Under the pieces are notes generated by a model. The model saw nothing but the letters and a program-made list of their open reading frames with translations, was not told the origin of the DNA and did no database searches. This document shows, piece by piece, positions 42,624 through 52,154 of a stretch of 64,000 bases of DNA. Location: NCBI GenBank assembly GCA_039822785.1, contig JBCBMO010000008.1:62001-126000 (forward strand), read 5' to 3'. The translations under genes and the position numbers were made by a program. The stretch comes from Thermohalobaculum sp039822785 (lineage in GTDB: Bacteria; Pseudomonadota; Alphaproteobacteria; Rhodobacterales; Rhodobacteraceae). Position 1 is the stretch's first letter, and each line of letters opens with the position of its first letter.

Positions 42624-44915
42624 TCAATCCCGCTGGCGCTTGGCTTTGCGGGCGGCCTTGGCCCTGGCGATGCGGGTGCGGGTGAGTTTGCGGCGGGGGC
42701 CCCCGGCGCTGCTTGGGCCGCCGCGGCGCTTGGGGCCTGCACGGCGGATGGCGGCCTCGCCAGGGGCGGCCTCCGCCGTGACGAGATCGAAGAGGAGGCC
42801 GCCGGTGACCGGCGTCGCCTCCACCAGGCGCACGGTCAGCCATTGGCCGAGGGTGAAGACCTGGCCCGTGTCCTCCCCGATCAAGGCGGGCACGTCCTCG
42901 TCGTGGCGGAAGTACTCGGGGCCGAGCGCGCGCACGGGCAGAAGGCCGTCGGCGCCGGTCTCCTCAAGCACCACGAAGACACCGAAGCGCTGGATGCCGG
43001 TGATGCGTGCGCGGAACTCGGCGCCCTCCCGCCCCGCCAGGTAGCTCGCGAGATAGCGGTCGGTGGTGTCGCGCTCCGCCTCCATCGAGCGGCGCTCGGT
43101 GCGGGAGATATGCTCGGCGGTCTCGCGCAGGAGCATCGACCCCTCCGGCCCGCGGATCTGGGGGCCGAGGCCGCCCTCGCCGAGCCCCAGCGCGTCGATC
43201 AGCGCGCGATGGACCACGAGATCGGCATAGCGGCGGATCGGCGAGGTGAAATGGGCATAGGCGCGCAGCGAGAGGCCGAAATGGCCCAGGTTCTCCGGCG
43301 CATAATAGGCCTGGGTCTGGGCGCGCAGCACCGAGAGGTTGACGAGATCCGCATGGGGCGTGCCGGCGGCCTTGCCAAGAAGCGCATTCAGATGACGGGT
43401 CTGCAGGACCTGGCCCTTGGCGAGCGTGAGCCCGATGGTCCCGAGGCTTTCGCGCAGGCTGTCGAGCCGCTCCTCGGCCGGCTCCTCATGGACGCGGTAG
43501 AGGAGGGCGGTGCGCCGCGCCTCCAGCGTCTCGGCCGCCGCGACATTGGCCTGGATCATGAACTCCTCGATCAGCCGGTGGGCATCGAAGCGTTCGCGGC
43601 GCGAGACGCCGAGGACGGTACCCTCCTCCGACAGCTCGACACGGTTCTCGGGCAGGTCGAGATCGAGGGGTTGGCGGCGGTCGCGCGCGCGGGCCAGGGC
43701 GCGGTAGGCCGCGAAGAGATCGCCGAGCGCGGCGGCGTGGGGGGCGGTGGCGGCGTCGGGCGCCCCGTCCTGCGCCGCCTGGGCCTGTTCGTAGGAGAGG
43801 GCGGCGGGCGAGCGCATGAGACCACGCGTGAAGGCTTGGGCGCGTTTGTTCCCCTCCGCGTCGATCACCAGACGCAGGGCGAGGCAGGGGCGGTCGACGC
43901 CGGGCATGAGCGAGCAGAGATCGGCGGATAGCCGCTCCGGCAGCATCGGGGCCACCCGGTCGGGGAAATAGGTGGAGTTGCCGCGGCGCCGCGCCTCCAC
44001 GTCGAGCGGTGCGCCGGGGCGGACGTACCAGGCAACGTCGGCGATCGCGACCCAGAGGACATGGCCGCCGGGGTTGGCCGGGTCATCGTCGGGGAACGCG
44101 CAGACGGCATCGTCGTGGTCGCGGGCGTCCGCCGGGTCGATGGTCAGGAGCGGCAGGTGGCGCAGATCCTCCCGCCCCTGCAGCGGCGCCGGGCCGCAGG
44201 CCTCCGCCGCCTCGACCACGCCTTCGGGGAAGTCGTAGGGGATGCCGTACTGCACCATCGCGATCAGCGAGAGCGCGCGGGGCGCGGAAGGATCGCCGAG
44301 CCGGGCGGTGATGCGCGCTTTCGGCAGGCCGAAGCGCTCACGGCTGACGCGCTCGGCCTCGACCAGCTCACCGTCCTCGGCGCCCTCGGTTGCACCCGAG
44401 GCGACGGTCCATTCCTTGTCGGACTTCTTGTCCACGGGCACGATCCGCCCGCCCTCGGCGCCCGCGCGAAAGATGCCGATCATGCGCGGCGCGCCCTGGG
44501 TCAGGCGGCGGATCAGCTTGGCCTCATAGGCAAGGTCGGCCGGGGCTTCGATGGGACGCAGCTTGGCGAGCACCGTGTCCCCGGGCTTGAGCGCGGGGTC
44601 CGCCTGACGGGGCAGGTAGAGGATGGAGGGCACCGGGTGGTCGTCGTCCCAGTCCTTAGGGGACAGGTACAGATCGCCGGCGGCATCGGGGGCGAGCACG
44701 GTAAACAGGCCGACAGGCGGCAGATGGCCTGCGGGGCGCACCCGCCGGCCCTGGCGGGCAATGGCGCCGTCGTCCTCCAACTCCCGGATCAGACGCTTGA
44801 GTTCGACCCGCTCGGCGCCCTTGATGCCGAAGGCCTTGGCGATGTCGCGCTTGGCCGCCTTGTCGGGGTTCTCGCGTACCCAGGTGAGGATCTCGTCTTT
44901 GCTCGGAAATGCCAT
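42624..44915 (-). CDS. rnr: ribonuclease R
   Basis: A 763-residue 3'-to-5' exoribonuclease of the RNB/RNase II family. After an N-terminal helix-turn-helix-like region and cold-shock domains comes the catalytic site DPADARDHDD at residues 260-269, with four metal-binding aspartates. The FTSPIRRYADLVVHR motif and an S1 domain follow, then a Lys/Arg-rich tail usual for RNase R. It degrades structured RNA and takes part in RNA quality control. ATG 44915 is chosen because MAFPSKDEILTWV is the family-type N-terminus; the frame to 45185 is a shadow. Confidence 0.95.
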   Translation of the reverse strand: MAFPSKDEILTWVRENPDKAAKRDIAKAFGIKGAERVELKRLIRELEDDGAIARQGRRVRPAGHLPPVGLFTVLAPDAAGDLYLSPKDWDDDHPVPSILYLPRQADPALKPGDTVLAKLRPIEAPADLAYEAKLIRRLTQGAPRMIGIFRAGAEGGRIVPVDKKSDKEWTVASGATEGAEDGELVEAERVSRERFGLPKARITARLGDPSAPRALSLIAMVQYGIPYDFPEGVVEAAEACGPAPLQGREDLRHLPLLTIDPADARDHDDAVCAFPDDDPANPGGHVLWVAIADVAWYVRPGAPLDVEARRRGNSTYFPDRVAPMLPERLSADLCSLMPGVDRPCLALRLVIDAEGNKRAQAFTRGLMRSPAALSYEQAQAAQDGAPDAATAPHAAALGDLFAAYRALARARDRRQPLDLDLPENRVELSEEGTVLGVSRRERFDAHRLIEEFMIQANVAAAETLEARRTALLYRVHEEPAEERLDSLRESLGTIGLTLAKGQVLQTRHLNALLGKAAGTPHADLVNLSVLRAQTQAYYAPENLGHFGLSLRAYAHFTSPIRRYADLVVHRALIDALGLGEGGLGPQIRGPEGSMLLRETAEHISRTERRSMEAERDTTDRYLASYLAGREGAEFRARITGIQRFGVFVVLEETGADGLLPVRALGPEYFRHDEDVPALIGEDTGQVFTLGQWLTVRLVEATPVTGGLLFDLVTAEAAPGEAAIRRAGPKRRGGPSSAGGPRRKLTRTRIARAKAARKAKRQRD

Positions 44916-44980
44916 GGCGGCGGACCTAGCACGGTGCCGTGGTCCCGGCGAGGGCACATGCCCCGGGTTCGTGCAGGCGC

Positions 44981-45394
44981 TTAGAGAAAGGCGGTGAGTG
45001 CTGCACCCGCGGCGATCATCTGCACCAGGTGGATGCCGACCGAGACCTTGTGCATCCGATCGAACTGCTTGCCCGCGCCCGCCTCGCCGGCCAGCTGGCG
45101 GTCGCGCAGGGCGTTGATGCGGTGCATGAGCACATCGCGATTGACGACGCCGAGGGCCGCCATGACGAGAAGTGCAGCGCCCCATCCGGTCGACCCCGCC
45201 AGGACCAGGCCGACACCCGCCAGGCCCAGGGTGAGCGTGACCGCCAGGAAGTACCAGGGGAAGACCTGGCGAATGAACGGGCCGGCGGTCTCGCCCGGCA
45301 GCTTGACGAAGACGAGCGGCGAGAAGACCGCCGAAAAGAACACCATTCCGCCGAACGCCAGCGTGAGCGCGTAGAGCGCGATGACATCGGCCAT
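44981..45394 (-). CDS. DUF4149/TMEM205-like membrane protein
   Basis: A 137-residue protein with four hydrophobic segments (about residues 3-25, 45-65, 68-85 and 115-135) and the GGMVFFSAVFSPLVFVKLP start typical of the DUF4149/TMEM205 group. The loop between TM3 and TM4 carries NRDVLMHRINALRDR. Function is unknown. It lies 66 bp upstream of rnr on the same strand. Confidence 0.8.
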   Translation of the reverse strand: MADVIALYALTLAFGGMVFFSAVFSPLVFVKLPGETAGPFIRQVFPWYFLAVTLTLGLAGVGLVLAGSTGWGAALLVMAALGVVNRDVLMHRINALRDRQLAGEAGAGKQFDRMHKVSVGIHLVQMIAAGAALTAFL

Positions 45395-45520
45395 GTGATC
45401 CTCCCTGCCTGTGCGGAGGGATCTATGCCGCTTGCCCCGGCTGTCAGCGCGGTGATGCGCGTCATCGCGTCCCGGTTTCAGCCGGCGGAAACGGCAGGCG
45501 GGCCATGGCGAGACCGGTGC

Positions 45521-45781
45521 TCAGTGGGGCTCGAGGACACACTGGTGGATGGCCGTTGCCGCCTCGCGGAACTCCGCGTTCGCCGGAGTGCGGCGGCCCA
45601 TCTTGCGCTGCGTGGTGGGGCGGTTCGCGGCAACGAGACGCTCGATCACGAGGGCGGCGACACTGCGAAGCTCGCGCTCGCTGAGGGGCGCCGGCCGCGC
45701 GGGCCTGGGGCAGCAAGGGCCGGCGATCTCGCCCTGCTGATCGGCCACGGCAGCGGGCAAAATGGTGCAGTGCGTTGTCAT
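45521..45781 (-). CDS. small hypothetical protein (86 aa)
   Basis: An 86-residue frame from ATG 45781, preceded by GGGGAGG about 9 bases upstream on the minus strand. It has three Cys in the N-terminal half and an AALVIERLVAANRPTTQRKM helix-like segment. It occupies a 386-bp interval that would otherwise be empty between topA and the DUF4149 gene. No family is recognised. Confidence 0.5.
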   Translation of the reverse strand: MTTHCTILPAAVADQQGEIAGPCCPRPARPAPLSERELRSVAALVIERLVAANRPTTQRKMGRRTPANAEFREAATAIHQCVLEPH

Positions 45782-45889
45782 GCTTTGGCGCCTCCCCTGC
45801 CTATCGTTCTTGAGCAGAGTGAAACCTAAGCCGCCGCGTTGCGGATTGACTCCAGTCAATCGGCAGGTTTGGAAGTATTGCTGCCTGGA

Positions 45890-48610
45890 TTATTCGGCCG
45901 CGCGCGGTGGGCTTTTCTTGGGCGCGGCGGGTTTCTTTGCGGCGGGCTTGTTCGCCGTGGCCTTCTTTGCCGCAGGCTTTTTCGCGGCCGCCTTCTTGGG
46001 CTTCTTTTTCGGGGCCTTGTCGGCGATCAGGGCCAGCGCCTCGTCGAAGGTCACGCCCTGGGGATCGGAGCCCTCCGGCAGGGTGGCATTGACCTTTTCC
46101 CATTTGACGTAAGGGCCATAGCGGCCGTCGTAGACGCCGATCATCCCGCCCTCGGGGTGCTCGCCCAGCTCACGCAGGGGCTTGGCCCCGGCACCGCGCC
46201 CGCCGGGACCCTTGGCGCGCTTCTCCTCGATCAGGGTCAGGGCGCGGTTCATGCCGATGGTCAGCACGTCCTCGTCCTTGGGGATGTTGGCGTAGATCCT
46301 GCCGTGTTTGACGAAGGGGCCGAAGCGGCCGATCCCGGCCTCGATGGGCTCATTGTCGTCGGGATGCCTGCCCACCTCGCGCGGCAGAATCAGCCACTCG
46401 ATGGCGTCTTCCAGCGTCACGCTCTCCAGCGGCTTGCCCTTGGGCACGCTCGCGCGCTTGGGCTTCGGCCCGTCGTCGGTCTGCTCGCCGCGCTGCACAA
46501 AGGGGCCGTAGCGGCCGGAGCGCAGCGTGATCGGCTCGCCCGTGTCCGGATCGTGGCCCAGCAGCTTGCCGTCCGGACCGATCTGCTCGGCCCCTTCCTC
46601 CGGCGTGCCGAAGGGGCGGGTGTAGCGACAGTCCGGGTAGCGCTCGCAGCCGATGAAGGCGGACTGGTTCTTCGACGACGTCTTGATCGACAGCCGCCCG
46701 ATGTCGCAGGCGGGACAGGTGCGCGGATCGCGGCCGTCTGCCCGCGGCGGGAAGAGATGCGGGCCCAGAACCTCGTTGATCTTCTCCAGCACCTCGGTGA
46801 TGCGCAGCTCCGTCGTGTCGTCCAGGGCGGTGGAGAAATCCTTCCAGAACCGCTCCAGCAGGGCCTTCCAGTCGACCCTGCCGCCGGAGACATCGTCGAG
46901 CTCTTCCTCAAGAGCGGCCGTGAAATCGTATTCGACATAGCGGGGGAAGTAGTTGACCAGGAAGGCGGTCACCAGCCGGCCCTTGTCCTCGGCAAACAGG
47001 CGGTTCTTGTCCTTTCGGACATAGGACCGCTCCTGGAGGGTCGTGAGGATCGAGGCATAGGTGGAGGGCCGGCCGATGCCGAGCTCCTCCATCCGCTTGA
47101 CAAGCGTCGCCTCGGAGTAGCGCGGCGGCGGCTGGGTGAAGGACTGGGTGCCGAGCACCGCCTCGCCCGCGTCCATCACCGCCTTGTCGTGGCGGATCAG
47201 GCCGTCGCGGGCGGTCTTTTCGAGGGGCTCGTCTTCCTCCGACGTCGCCTTGGCGAAGTCGGCGGCAAGGCCGCCGCGCTCCAGGCTCAGCGCCTGGCCC
47301 TGCGACAGCGGCGGCAGGCGGGCGTCGTCATCCTCCTCCGACCGCTCGTCGCGCCCTTCCTCGTAGACCGCGATGAAACCGTCGAAATCGACCACCTGAC
47401 CGGTGGCGCGCAGGGCGGTTCTGCCGGTGGCATCGGCGATGTCGACCGTGGTGCGCATCAGCTTGGCCGCGGCCATCTGCGAGGCGAGCGCGCGCTTCCA
47501 GATGAGGTCGTAGAGGCGCCGCTCGTCGCCATCCATGCGGATGTCCTTGGGCGTCACCGCCATGGCGGTCGGGCGGATGCACTCGTGCGCTTCCTGGGCG
47601 TTCTTGGCCTTGGTCTTATAGACCCGGGGCTTCTCGGGCACATAGCGCGCGCCATAGCGGCTCTCGATGGTGCGCCGGGCGTCCTGGACTGCCTCCGGCG
47701 CCATGTCGAGACCGTCGGTGCGCATATAGGTGATATGCCCGGCCTCGTAGAGCCGCTGGGCCGCCCGCATCGCCTGCTGGGCGCCGAAGCCGAGCTTGCG
47801 GCTGGCCTCCTGCTGCAGGGTCGAGGTCATGAAGGGGGGCGAGGGGTTGCGGGTGACCGGCTTCGCCTCAACCCCCGTGATGGTCAGCGCCGCCTCGGCC
47901 ACCGCGCGCACCGCATCGGCGGCGGCATCGGCGGTCGTCAGGCTCTGACGCTCGAGCTTCTTCCCCTCCAGCGTCACCAGGCGCGCATCGAAAGCCGGGC
48001 CGCCGGCGGAGAGCCGCGCCTTGATCTGCCAGTACTCCTGGGGATCGAAGGCCTCGATCTCCATCTCGCGCTCGACCACCAGCCGCAGCGCCACGGACTG
48101 TACCCGGCCGGCAGAGCGCGCGCCCGGCAGTTTGCGCCACAGCACGGGGGACAGGTTGAAGCCCACCAAATAGTCGAGCGCCCGGCGCGCGAGATAGGCC
48201 TCGACCAGCTCCATGTCGATGTCGCGCGGGTTGGCCATGGCTTCGGTCACTGCGGCCTTGGTGATGGCGTTGAAGACCACACGCTCGACCGCGGTGTCCT
48301 TCTTGACCGCACGGCGTTTGCGCAGCGCCTCCAGCAGGTGCCAGGAGATCGCCTCCCCCTCCCGGTCGGGGTCGGTGGCGAGGATCAGCCGGGTCTCGCC
48401 CTGCATCGCGTCGGCGATGGCGCGGACGTGTTTGGCGGATTTGGCATCCACCTCCCAGGACATGTCGAAGCCCTGGTCGGGGCGCACGGAGCCGTCCTTG
48501 GGCGGCAGGTCGCGCACGTGGCCGTAGGAGGCCAGCACGGTGAAGCCCGGCCCCAGGTATTTGTTGATTGTCTTTGCTTTCGCCGGGCTTTCGACGACGA
48601 CGACGGCCAT
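45890..48610 (-). CDS. topA: DNA topoisomerase I
   Basis: A 906-residue type IA topoisomerase that relaxes negative supercoils. The TOPRIM start is VVVVESPAKAKTI, with TDPDREGEA as the metal site, and the active tyrosine is Tyr295 in ITYMRTDG. A four-Cys zinc-ribbon motif begins CPACDIGRLS, and several C-terminal topoisomerase repeats follow (RYGPFVQ, RFGPFVK, RYGPYVK). The last ~45 residues are a Lys/Ala/Pro-rich basic tail, common in alphaproteobacterial TopA. ATG 48610 is the family start; the frame to 48739 lacks homology. Confidence 0.96.
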   Translation of the reverse strand: MAVVVVESPAKAKTINKYLGPGFTVLASYGHVRDLPPKDGSVRPDQGFDMSWEVDAKSAKHVRAIADAMQGETRLILATDPDREGEAISWHLLEALRKRRAVKKDTAVERVVFNAITKAAVTEAMANPRDIDMELVEAYLARRALDYLVGFNLSPVLWRKLPGARSAGRVQSVALRLVVEREMEIEAFDPQEYWQIKARLSAGGPAFDARLVTLEGKKLERQSLTTADAAADAVRAVAEAALTITGVEAKPVTRNPSPPFMTSTLQQEASRKLGFGAQQAMRAAQRLYEAGHITYMRTDGLDMAPEAVQDARRTIESRYGARYVPEKPRVYKTKAKNAQEAHECIRPTAMAVTPKDIRMDGDERRLYDLIWKRALASQMAAAKLMRTTVDIADATGRTALRATGQVVDFDGFIAVYEEGRDERSEEDDDARLPPLSQGQALSLERGGLAADFAKATSEEDEPLEKTARDGLIRHDKAVMDAGEAVLGTQSFTQPPPRYSEATLVKRMEELGIGRPSTYASILTTLQERSYVRKDKNRLFAEDKGRLVTAFLVNYFPRYVEYDFTAALEEELDDVSGGRVDWKALLERFWKDFSTALDDTTELRITEVLEKINEVLGPHLFPPRADGRDPRTCPACDIGRLSIKTSSKNQSAFIGCERYPDCRYTRPFGTPEEGAEQIGPDGKLLGHDPDTGEPITLRSGRYGPFVQRGEQTDDGPKPKRASVPKGKPLESVTLEDAIEWLILPREVGRHPDDNEPIEAGIGRFGPFVKHGRIYANIPKDEDVLTIGMNRALTLIEEKRAKGPGGRGAGAKPLRELGEHPEGGMIGVYDGRYGPYVKWEKVNATLPEGSDPQGVTFDEALALIADKAPKKKPKKAAAKKPAAKKATANKPAAKKPAAPKKSPPRAAE

Positions 48611-48799
48611 GCCATGCTCCCTAAGGCGCCGCTCCGATCCAGGCAGGCCCGGTTCCCATCGACGCGGCGGTGGAAAATGGAGTGGGCATGGCAGACTGTC
48701 AACGCACCGCACCATTTGGTAGCGACAGGCTGCATACACGCCACCACGGGGCGTGGCCGCCGGTGCCCGATCGCTGCCCGATCGCTGCCCGGTCCGAGG

Positions 48800-50038
48800 C
48801 TAGGCGGGGACCGCCGCGATCTGCCCGCCCTGGACCCGGACAAGCCTGCCCGCAAGTTCAAGCTCCAAGAGGGCGAGCGACAGGGAGGCGGGGCTGCTGC
48901 GACAGGCCCGCGCGATCTCATCCACCTCGACCGGTGTGGGGCTCAGCAGTGCGAGCACGCGGTCGGCGAGCAGCGGCGCATCCTCCCCCTCCTCGTCGAT
49001 GAACGGCTCCGAGCCGAGGCCCGAGAGGCCGTAGTCGAAGGGCTCCGGCCCCTCCGCCATGCCGGCCGGCATGCCGTCGGGCGGCGGGGTTAGGCGACGG
49101 GGCAGGGTCAGCGCGTCCATCACGTCGGCGGCGGTGCGGATGAGCGCCGCCCCCTCCCGGATCAGGGCGTTGCAGCCGCCGGTGCGCGGGTCCTCCGGCG
49201 AGCCGGGGCAGGCCATGACCTCCCGCCCCTGTTCGAGCGCGCTGCGGGCCGTGATCATGCTGCCCGAGCGCAGCGCCGCCTCCACCAGGACGACCCCCTC
49301 CGAAAGGCCGGAGACCAGGCGGTTGCGCCGTGGGAAATGGCGCCCGGCGGGGATAGTGCCAGGTGGACATTCGCTGATCAGGGCGCCGCCCTCGACCACG
49401 ATCCGTTCCGCCAGATCGCCGTTCTCGGCCGGGTAGATCACGTCGATGCCGCCGGCGAGCACAGCGATGGTTGGGCCGGGCTCCTGCCCGTCCTCCGCGC
49501 CGGTGGCGGCGGCGATGGTCCCCTCATGCGCCGCGGTGTCGATCCCGCGGGCAAGGCCGGAGACGACCGTGACGCCGTCCGCGGCGAGGCTGAGGGCAAG
49601 CCTGCGGGCCAGGCGCTGACCGATGGCGGAGGCGTTGCGCGCCCCCACGATTGCGATGGCGCGCCCGGAGAAGGCAGTCGCACTGCCCTGAAGCCACAGC
49701 ACCGGCGGCGGGCCGGGGATGGTCGTCAGACGGTCGGGATACTCCGCCTCCCCGATCAGGACGAGGCGGGCGCCGGCGGCACTGCCCGCTTCCAGCTCCG
49801 CCCGGGCGGTGGCGATATCGCAGAGGCTGTAGCCGCTGCCCTGCGCCGGCAGCGCCTCGATCGCCGCGACGGCACTGCCGTAGCGCCGGATGAGATGCAT
49901 GAAGCTGCGGGGGCCGACATTGCGGCTGCGGGCAAGACGCAGGCGTGCAAGCCGCTCATGCTCCCCTCCCGCCGCGGGCAGGAGCGCCGTCTCAGCCGGG
50001 GCAAAGCTCACATCGGCCACGCTAACCTCACTACACAT
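48800..50038 (-). CDS. dprA: DNA-processing protein DprA (Smf)
   Basis: A 412-residue protein with the Rossmann-like DprA core: IAIVGARNASAIG, VSGLARGIDTAAHEG and ITARSALEQGREVMACPG. A C-terminal winged-helix domain (about residues 345-412) is present. DprA loads RecA on incoming single-stranded DNA during transformation and is kept in many non-competent bacteria. An in-frame GTG at 50041 directly precedes the ATG used here. It sits between topA and plsY as in related genomes. Confidence 0.94.
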   Translation of the reverse strand: MCSEVSVADVSFAPAETALLPAAGGEHERLARLRLARSRNVGPRSFMHLIRRYGSAVAAIEALPAQGSGYSLCDIATARAELEAGSAAGARLVLIGEAEYPDRLTTIPGPPPVLWLQGSATAFSGRAIAIVGARNASAIGQRLARRLALSLAADGVTVVSGLARGIDTAAHEGTIAAATGAEDGQEPGPTIAVLAGGIDVIYPAENGDLAERIVVEGGALISECPPGTIPAGRHFPRRNRLVSGLSEGVVLVEAALRSGSMITARSALEQGREVMACPGSPEDPRTGGCNALIREGAALIRTAADVMDALTLPRRLTPPPDGMPAGMAEGPEPFDYGLSGLGSEPFIDEEGEDAPLLADRVLALLSPTPVEVDEIARACRSSPASLSLALLELELAGRLVRVQGGQIAAVPA

Positions 50039-50100
50039 CACCCAATGCGCTCAGAGAGATCCGACGTGGTTAACGATAGGTTATTGTGTCGCAGGCGGTT

Positions 50101-50691
50101 TCAAAATCGGTTCTCCCCGCCCTTCAGCAGCCGCGCGATGTTGCCCGTGTGGGTGAGCCAGATCAGCACGGCCAAAAGCGCCATGATCAGGACTGCTTCG
50201 AGCCGGGCGAAGGCGTAGAAGACGAAGGGTCCGGCGAGGGAGGCCGCGAGGGCACCGAGGGCGGAGGTGCGGCTGAGACGCGCCACGGCCAGCCAGATCG
50301 CCGCCAGTGCCACCCCGGCCGGCCAGTGCAGGGCGAAGGCGACCCCGAACCAGGTCGAGACGCCCTTGCCCCCCTTGAAGCGCAGCCAGACCGGGAGGCA
50401 GTGGCCCACAAAGGCGCCGAGCCCCGCGGCCTGTCCCGCAAGATCGCCCCAGCTCAGAAAGGCCAGCACCGGCACAAGCCCCTTGAGGAAATCGAGCACG
50501 AAGGTGAGCCCGGCGGCCGCCTTACTGCCGGTGCGTAGCACGTTGGTGGCGCCGATGTTGCCCGAGCCGATCTCGCGCGGGTCGCCGCGCCCCATAAGCC
50601 GCGCAACGATCAGGCCGAAGGGGATGGAGCCCGCGAGGTAGCCGATGGCAAAGGCGAGTGCGAGCCAAGGGGCCGCGCGCTCGGGTGCCAT
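50101..50691 (-). CDS. plsY: acyl-phosphate glycerol-3-phosphate acyltransferase
   Basis: A 196-residue membrane enzyme with about five TM helices and the three PlsY motifs: GSIPFGLIVAR, GSGNIGATNVLRTGSK and FKGGKGVSTW. It acylates glycerol-3-phosphate with acyl-phosphate, the first step of phospholipid synthesis. ATG 50691 gives a normal N-terminus; GTG codons just upstream are possible. It is 28 bp downstream of the PyrC-like gene on the same strand. Confidence 0.95.
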   Translation of the reverse strand: MAPERAAPWLALAFAIGYLAGSIPFGLIVARLMGRGDPREIGSGNIGATNVLRTGSKAAAGLTFVLDFLKGLVPVLAFLSWGDLAGQAAGLGAFVGHCLPVWLRFKGGKGVSTWFGVAFALHWPAGVALAAIWLAVARLSRTSALGALAASLAGPFVFYAFARLEAVLIMALLAVLIWLTHTGNIARLLKGGENRF

Positions 50692-50719
50692 GAGCACGTG
50701 AAGCACGGTGCCGCTCCCC

Positions 50720-52006
50720 TCAGCCGACCGCCGCGGCGGCGTCGAAGACCTGCCGCCCGCCGACCCAGGTGCCGAGAACCCGGCCTTCCATCCGCGTGCG
50801 GTCGAAGGGGGTGTTCTTCGACTTCGAGGCGAGCGCTGCGCGGTCGAGCACGAAGGGCGCATCCGGGTCGAAGAGCACCAGGTCCGCCGGCGCGCCGGGG
50901 CTGAGCGTGCCGCCCGGCAGGCCGAGGCGCCGCGCGGGCGCCCGCGATGCCGCCTCGAAGGCGCGCAGCAGGCTCAGATCGCCGGCGTGCACCAGGCGCA
51001 TCAGGGCGGGCAGGAAGGTCTCGAGCGCCACCGCACCGGTCGCTGCTTCCTCGTAGGGCAGCCGCTTCGCCTCGGTATCCCAGGGGGCGTGGCCCGAGCA
51101 GATGACGTCGATCAGCCCCTCGGCGACCGCGTCGACCACGGCGCGGCGGTCGTCCTCGGCCCTCAAGGGCGGGGCGAGTTTGAAGAAGCTGCGGTAGTCG
51201 CCGATGTCGAACTCGTTCAGCGTCAGGTGATGGATCGAGGTGCCGGCGGTGACCTCCGCGCCCACCTGTTTGGCCCGGGCGAGCGGGGGCAGGGCGGCGG
51301 CGGTGCTGAGGATGTCGGCGTGATAGCGCGCGCCCGTCGCCTCGGCCAGGGCGAGGTCGCGTTCGATGCCCAGCCGCTCGGCGATGGCGGGGACCGAGGG
51401 CAGGCCGAGGCGGGTTGCGAACTCGCCGGAGGTCGCACAGCCGCGCGCGCTGAGGCTGGCGTCCTGGGGGTGGTGGACCACCAAGGCACCGGTCGAGGTG
51501 GCATAGGTCAGGAGCGCGCGCATGACCGCCGTATCGGCCACGGGCCGGTCCGCATCGCTGAGCGCGACGGCGCCGGCGTCGAGGAGGAGCTGCTGCTCCG
51601 TCATCTCCCGCCCTTCCAGCGCGCGGGTGAGCGCGCCCATGGCATGCACCCTTACCGGCGCCGTGGCCGTCGCCCGCGAGAGGGCGAACTGGACCAGGGC
51701 GGGGTCGTCGAGGGCGGGCTGGGTATCGGGCTGGGCGACGAAGGTGGTTACGCCACCGGCCGCCGCCGCTGCGCCGGCGGAGCGGAAGCTCTCGCGGTGG
51801 CGCGCCCCCGGCTCGCCGACGAAGACGCGCATGTCGACGAGGCCCGGGGCCAGGACCTTACCGCGGCAATCGAGGGCCATTCCCCCTGGTTGGCTGTCGG
51901 AGCGTTCGAGGCCCGCGAGCACGCCGTCCTCGACCAGCAGGCTGCCGGGCCCGTCATAGCCGCTCTCGGGGTCGATGATCCGTGCGTTGGTGAAAATCAG
52001 CCGCAT
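50720..52006 (-). CDS. pyrC: dihydroorotase-like protein (PyrC pseudoenzyme, PyrB partner)
   Basis: A 428-residue amidohydrolase-fold protein beside pyrB. The DxHxH zinc motif of active dihydroorotases reads DMRVF here (Asp58, Arg60, Phe62), so both histidines are missing. The catalytic-Asp region near the C-terminus reads CSGHAPWD rather than DHAPH. SIHHL is kept. Such PyrX-type proteins are known to be non-catalytic and to stabilise aspartate transcarbamoylase, so another true dihydroorotase is expected elsewhere in the genome. It lies 148 bp after pyrB and 28 bp before plsY. Confidence 0.88.
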   Translation of the reverse strand: MRLIFTNARIIDPESGYDGPGSLLVEDGVLAGLERSDSQPGGMALDCRGKVLAPGLVDMRVFVGEPGARHRESFRSAGAAAAAGGVTTFVAQPDTQPALDDPALVQFALSRATATAPVRVHAMGALTRALEGREMTEQQLLLDAGAVALSDADRPVADTAVMRALLTYATSTGALVVHHPQDASLSARGCATSGEFATRLGLPSVPAIAERLGIERDLALAEATGARYHADILSTAAALPPLARAKQVGAEVTAGTSIHHLTLNEFDIGDYRSFFKLAPPLRAEDDRRAVVDAVAEGLIDVICSGHAPWDTEAKRLPYEEAATGAVALETFLPALMRLVHAGDLSLLRAFEAASRAPARRLGLPGGTLSPGAPADLVLFDPDAPFVLDRAALASKSKNTPFDRTRMEGRVLGTWVGGRQVFDAAAAVG

Positions 52007-52154
52007 TCTGGGCTCCCCGGGTGGTGGTACCGGCGGTCTACACGGTGCGCGCGCAGGGCGCCATTGTCGAGGGAGCGGACAGCAGGTGCGCCGCGGGAGC
52101 CTCTCGCCGCTGGTACGTCTCGGGCCGGTTGATTGACGGCGTGGAGCAGCTGCC

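Noticed and set aside
42386..42742. 118-residue minus-strand frame inside the element and rnr 3' end
   Set aside because: Pro/Ala/Ser-rich composition, covers hairpin sequence and overlaps rnr in another frame.
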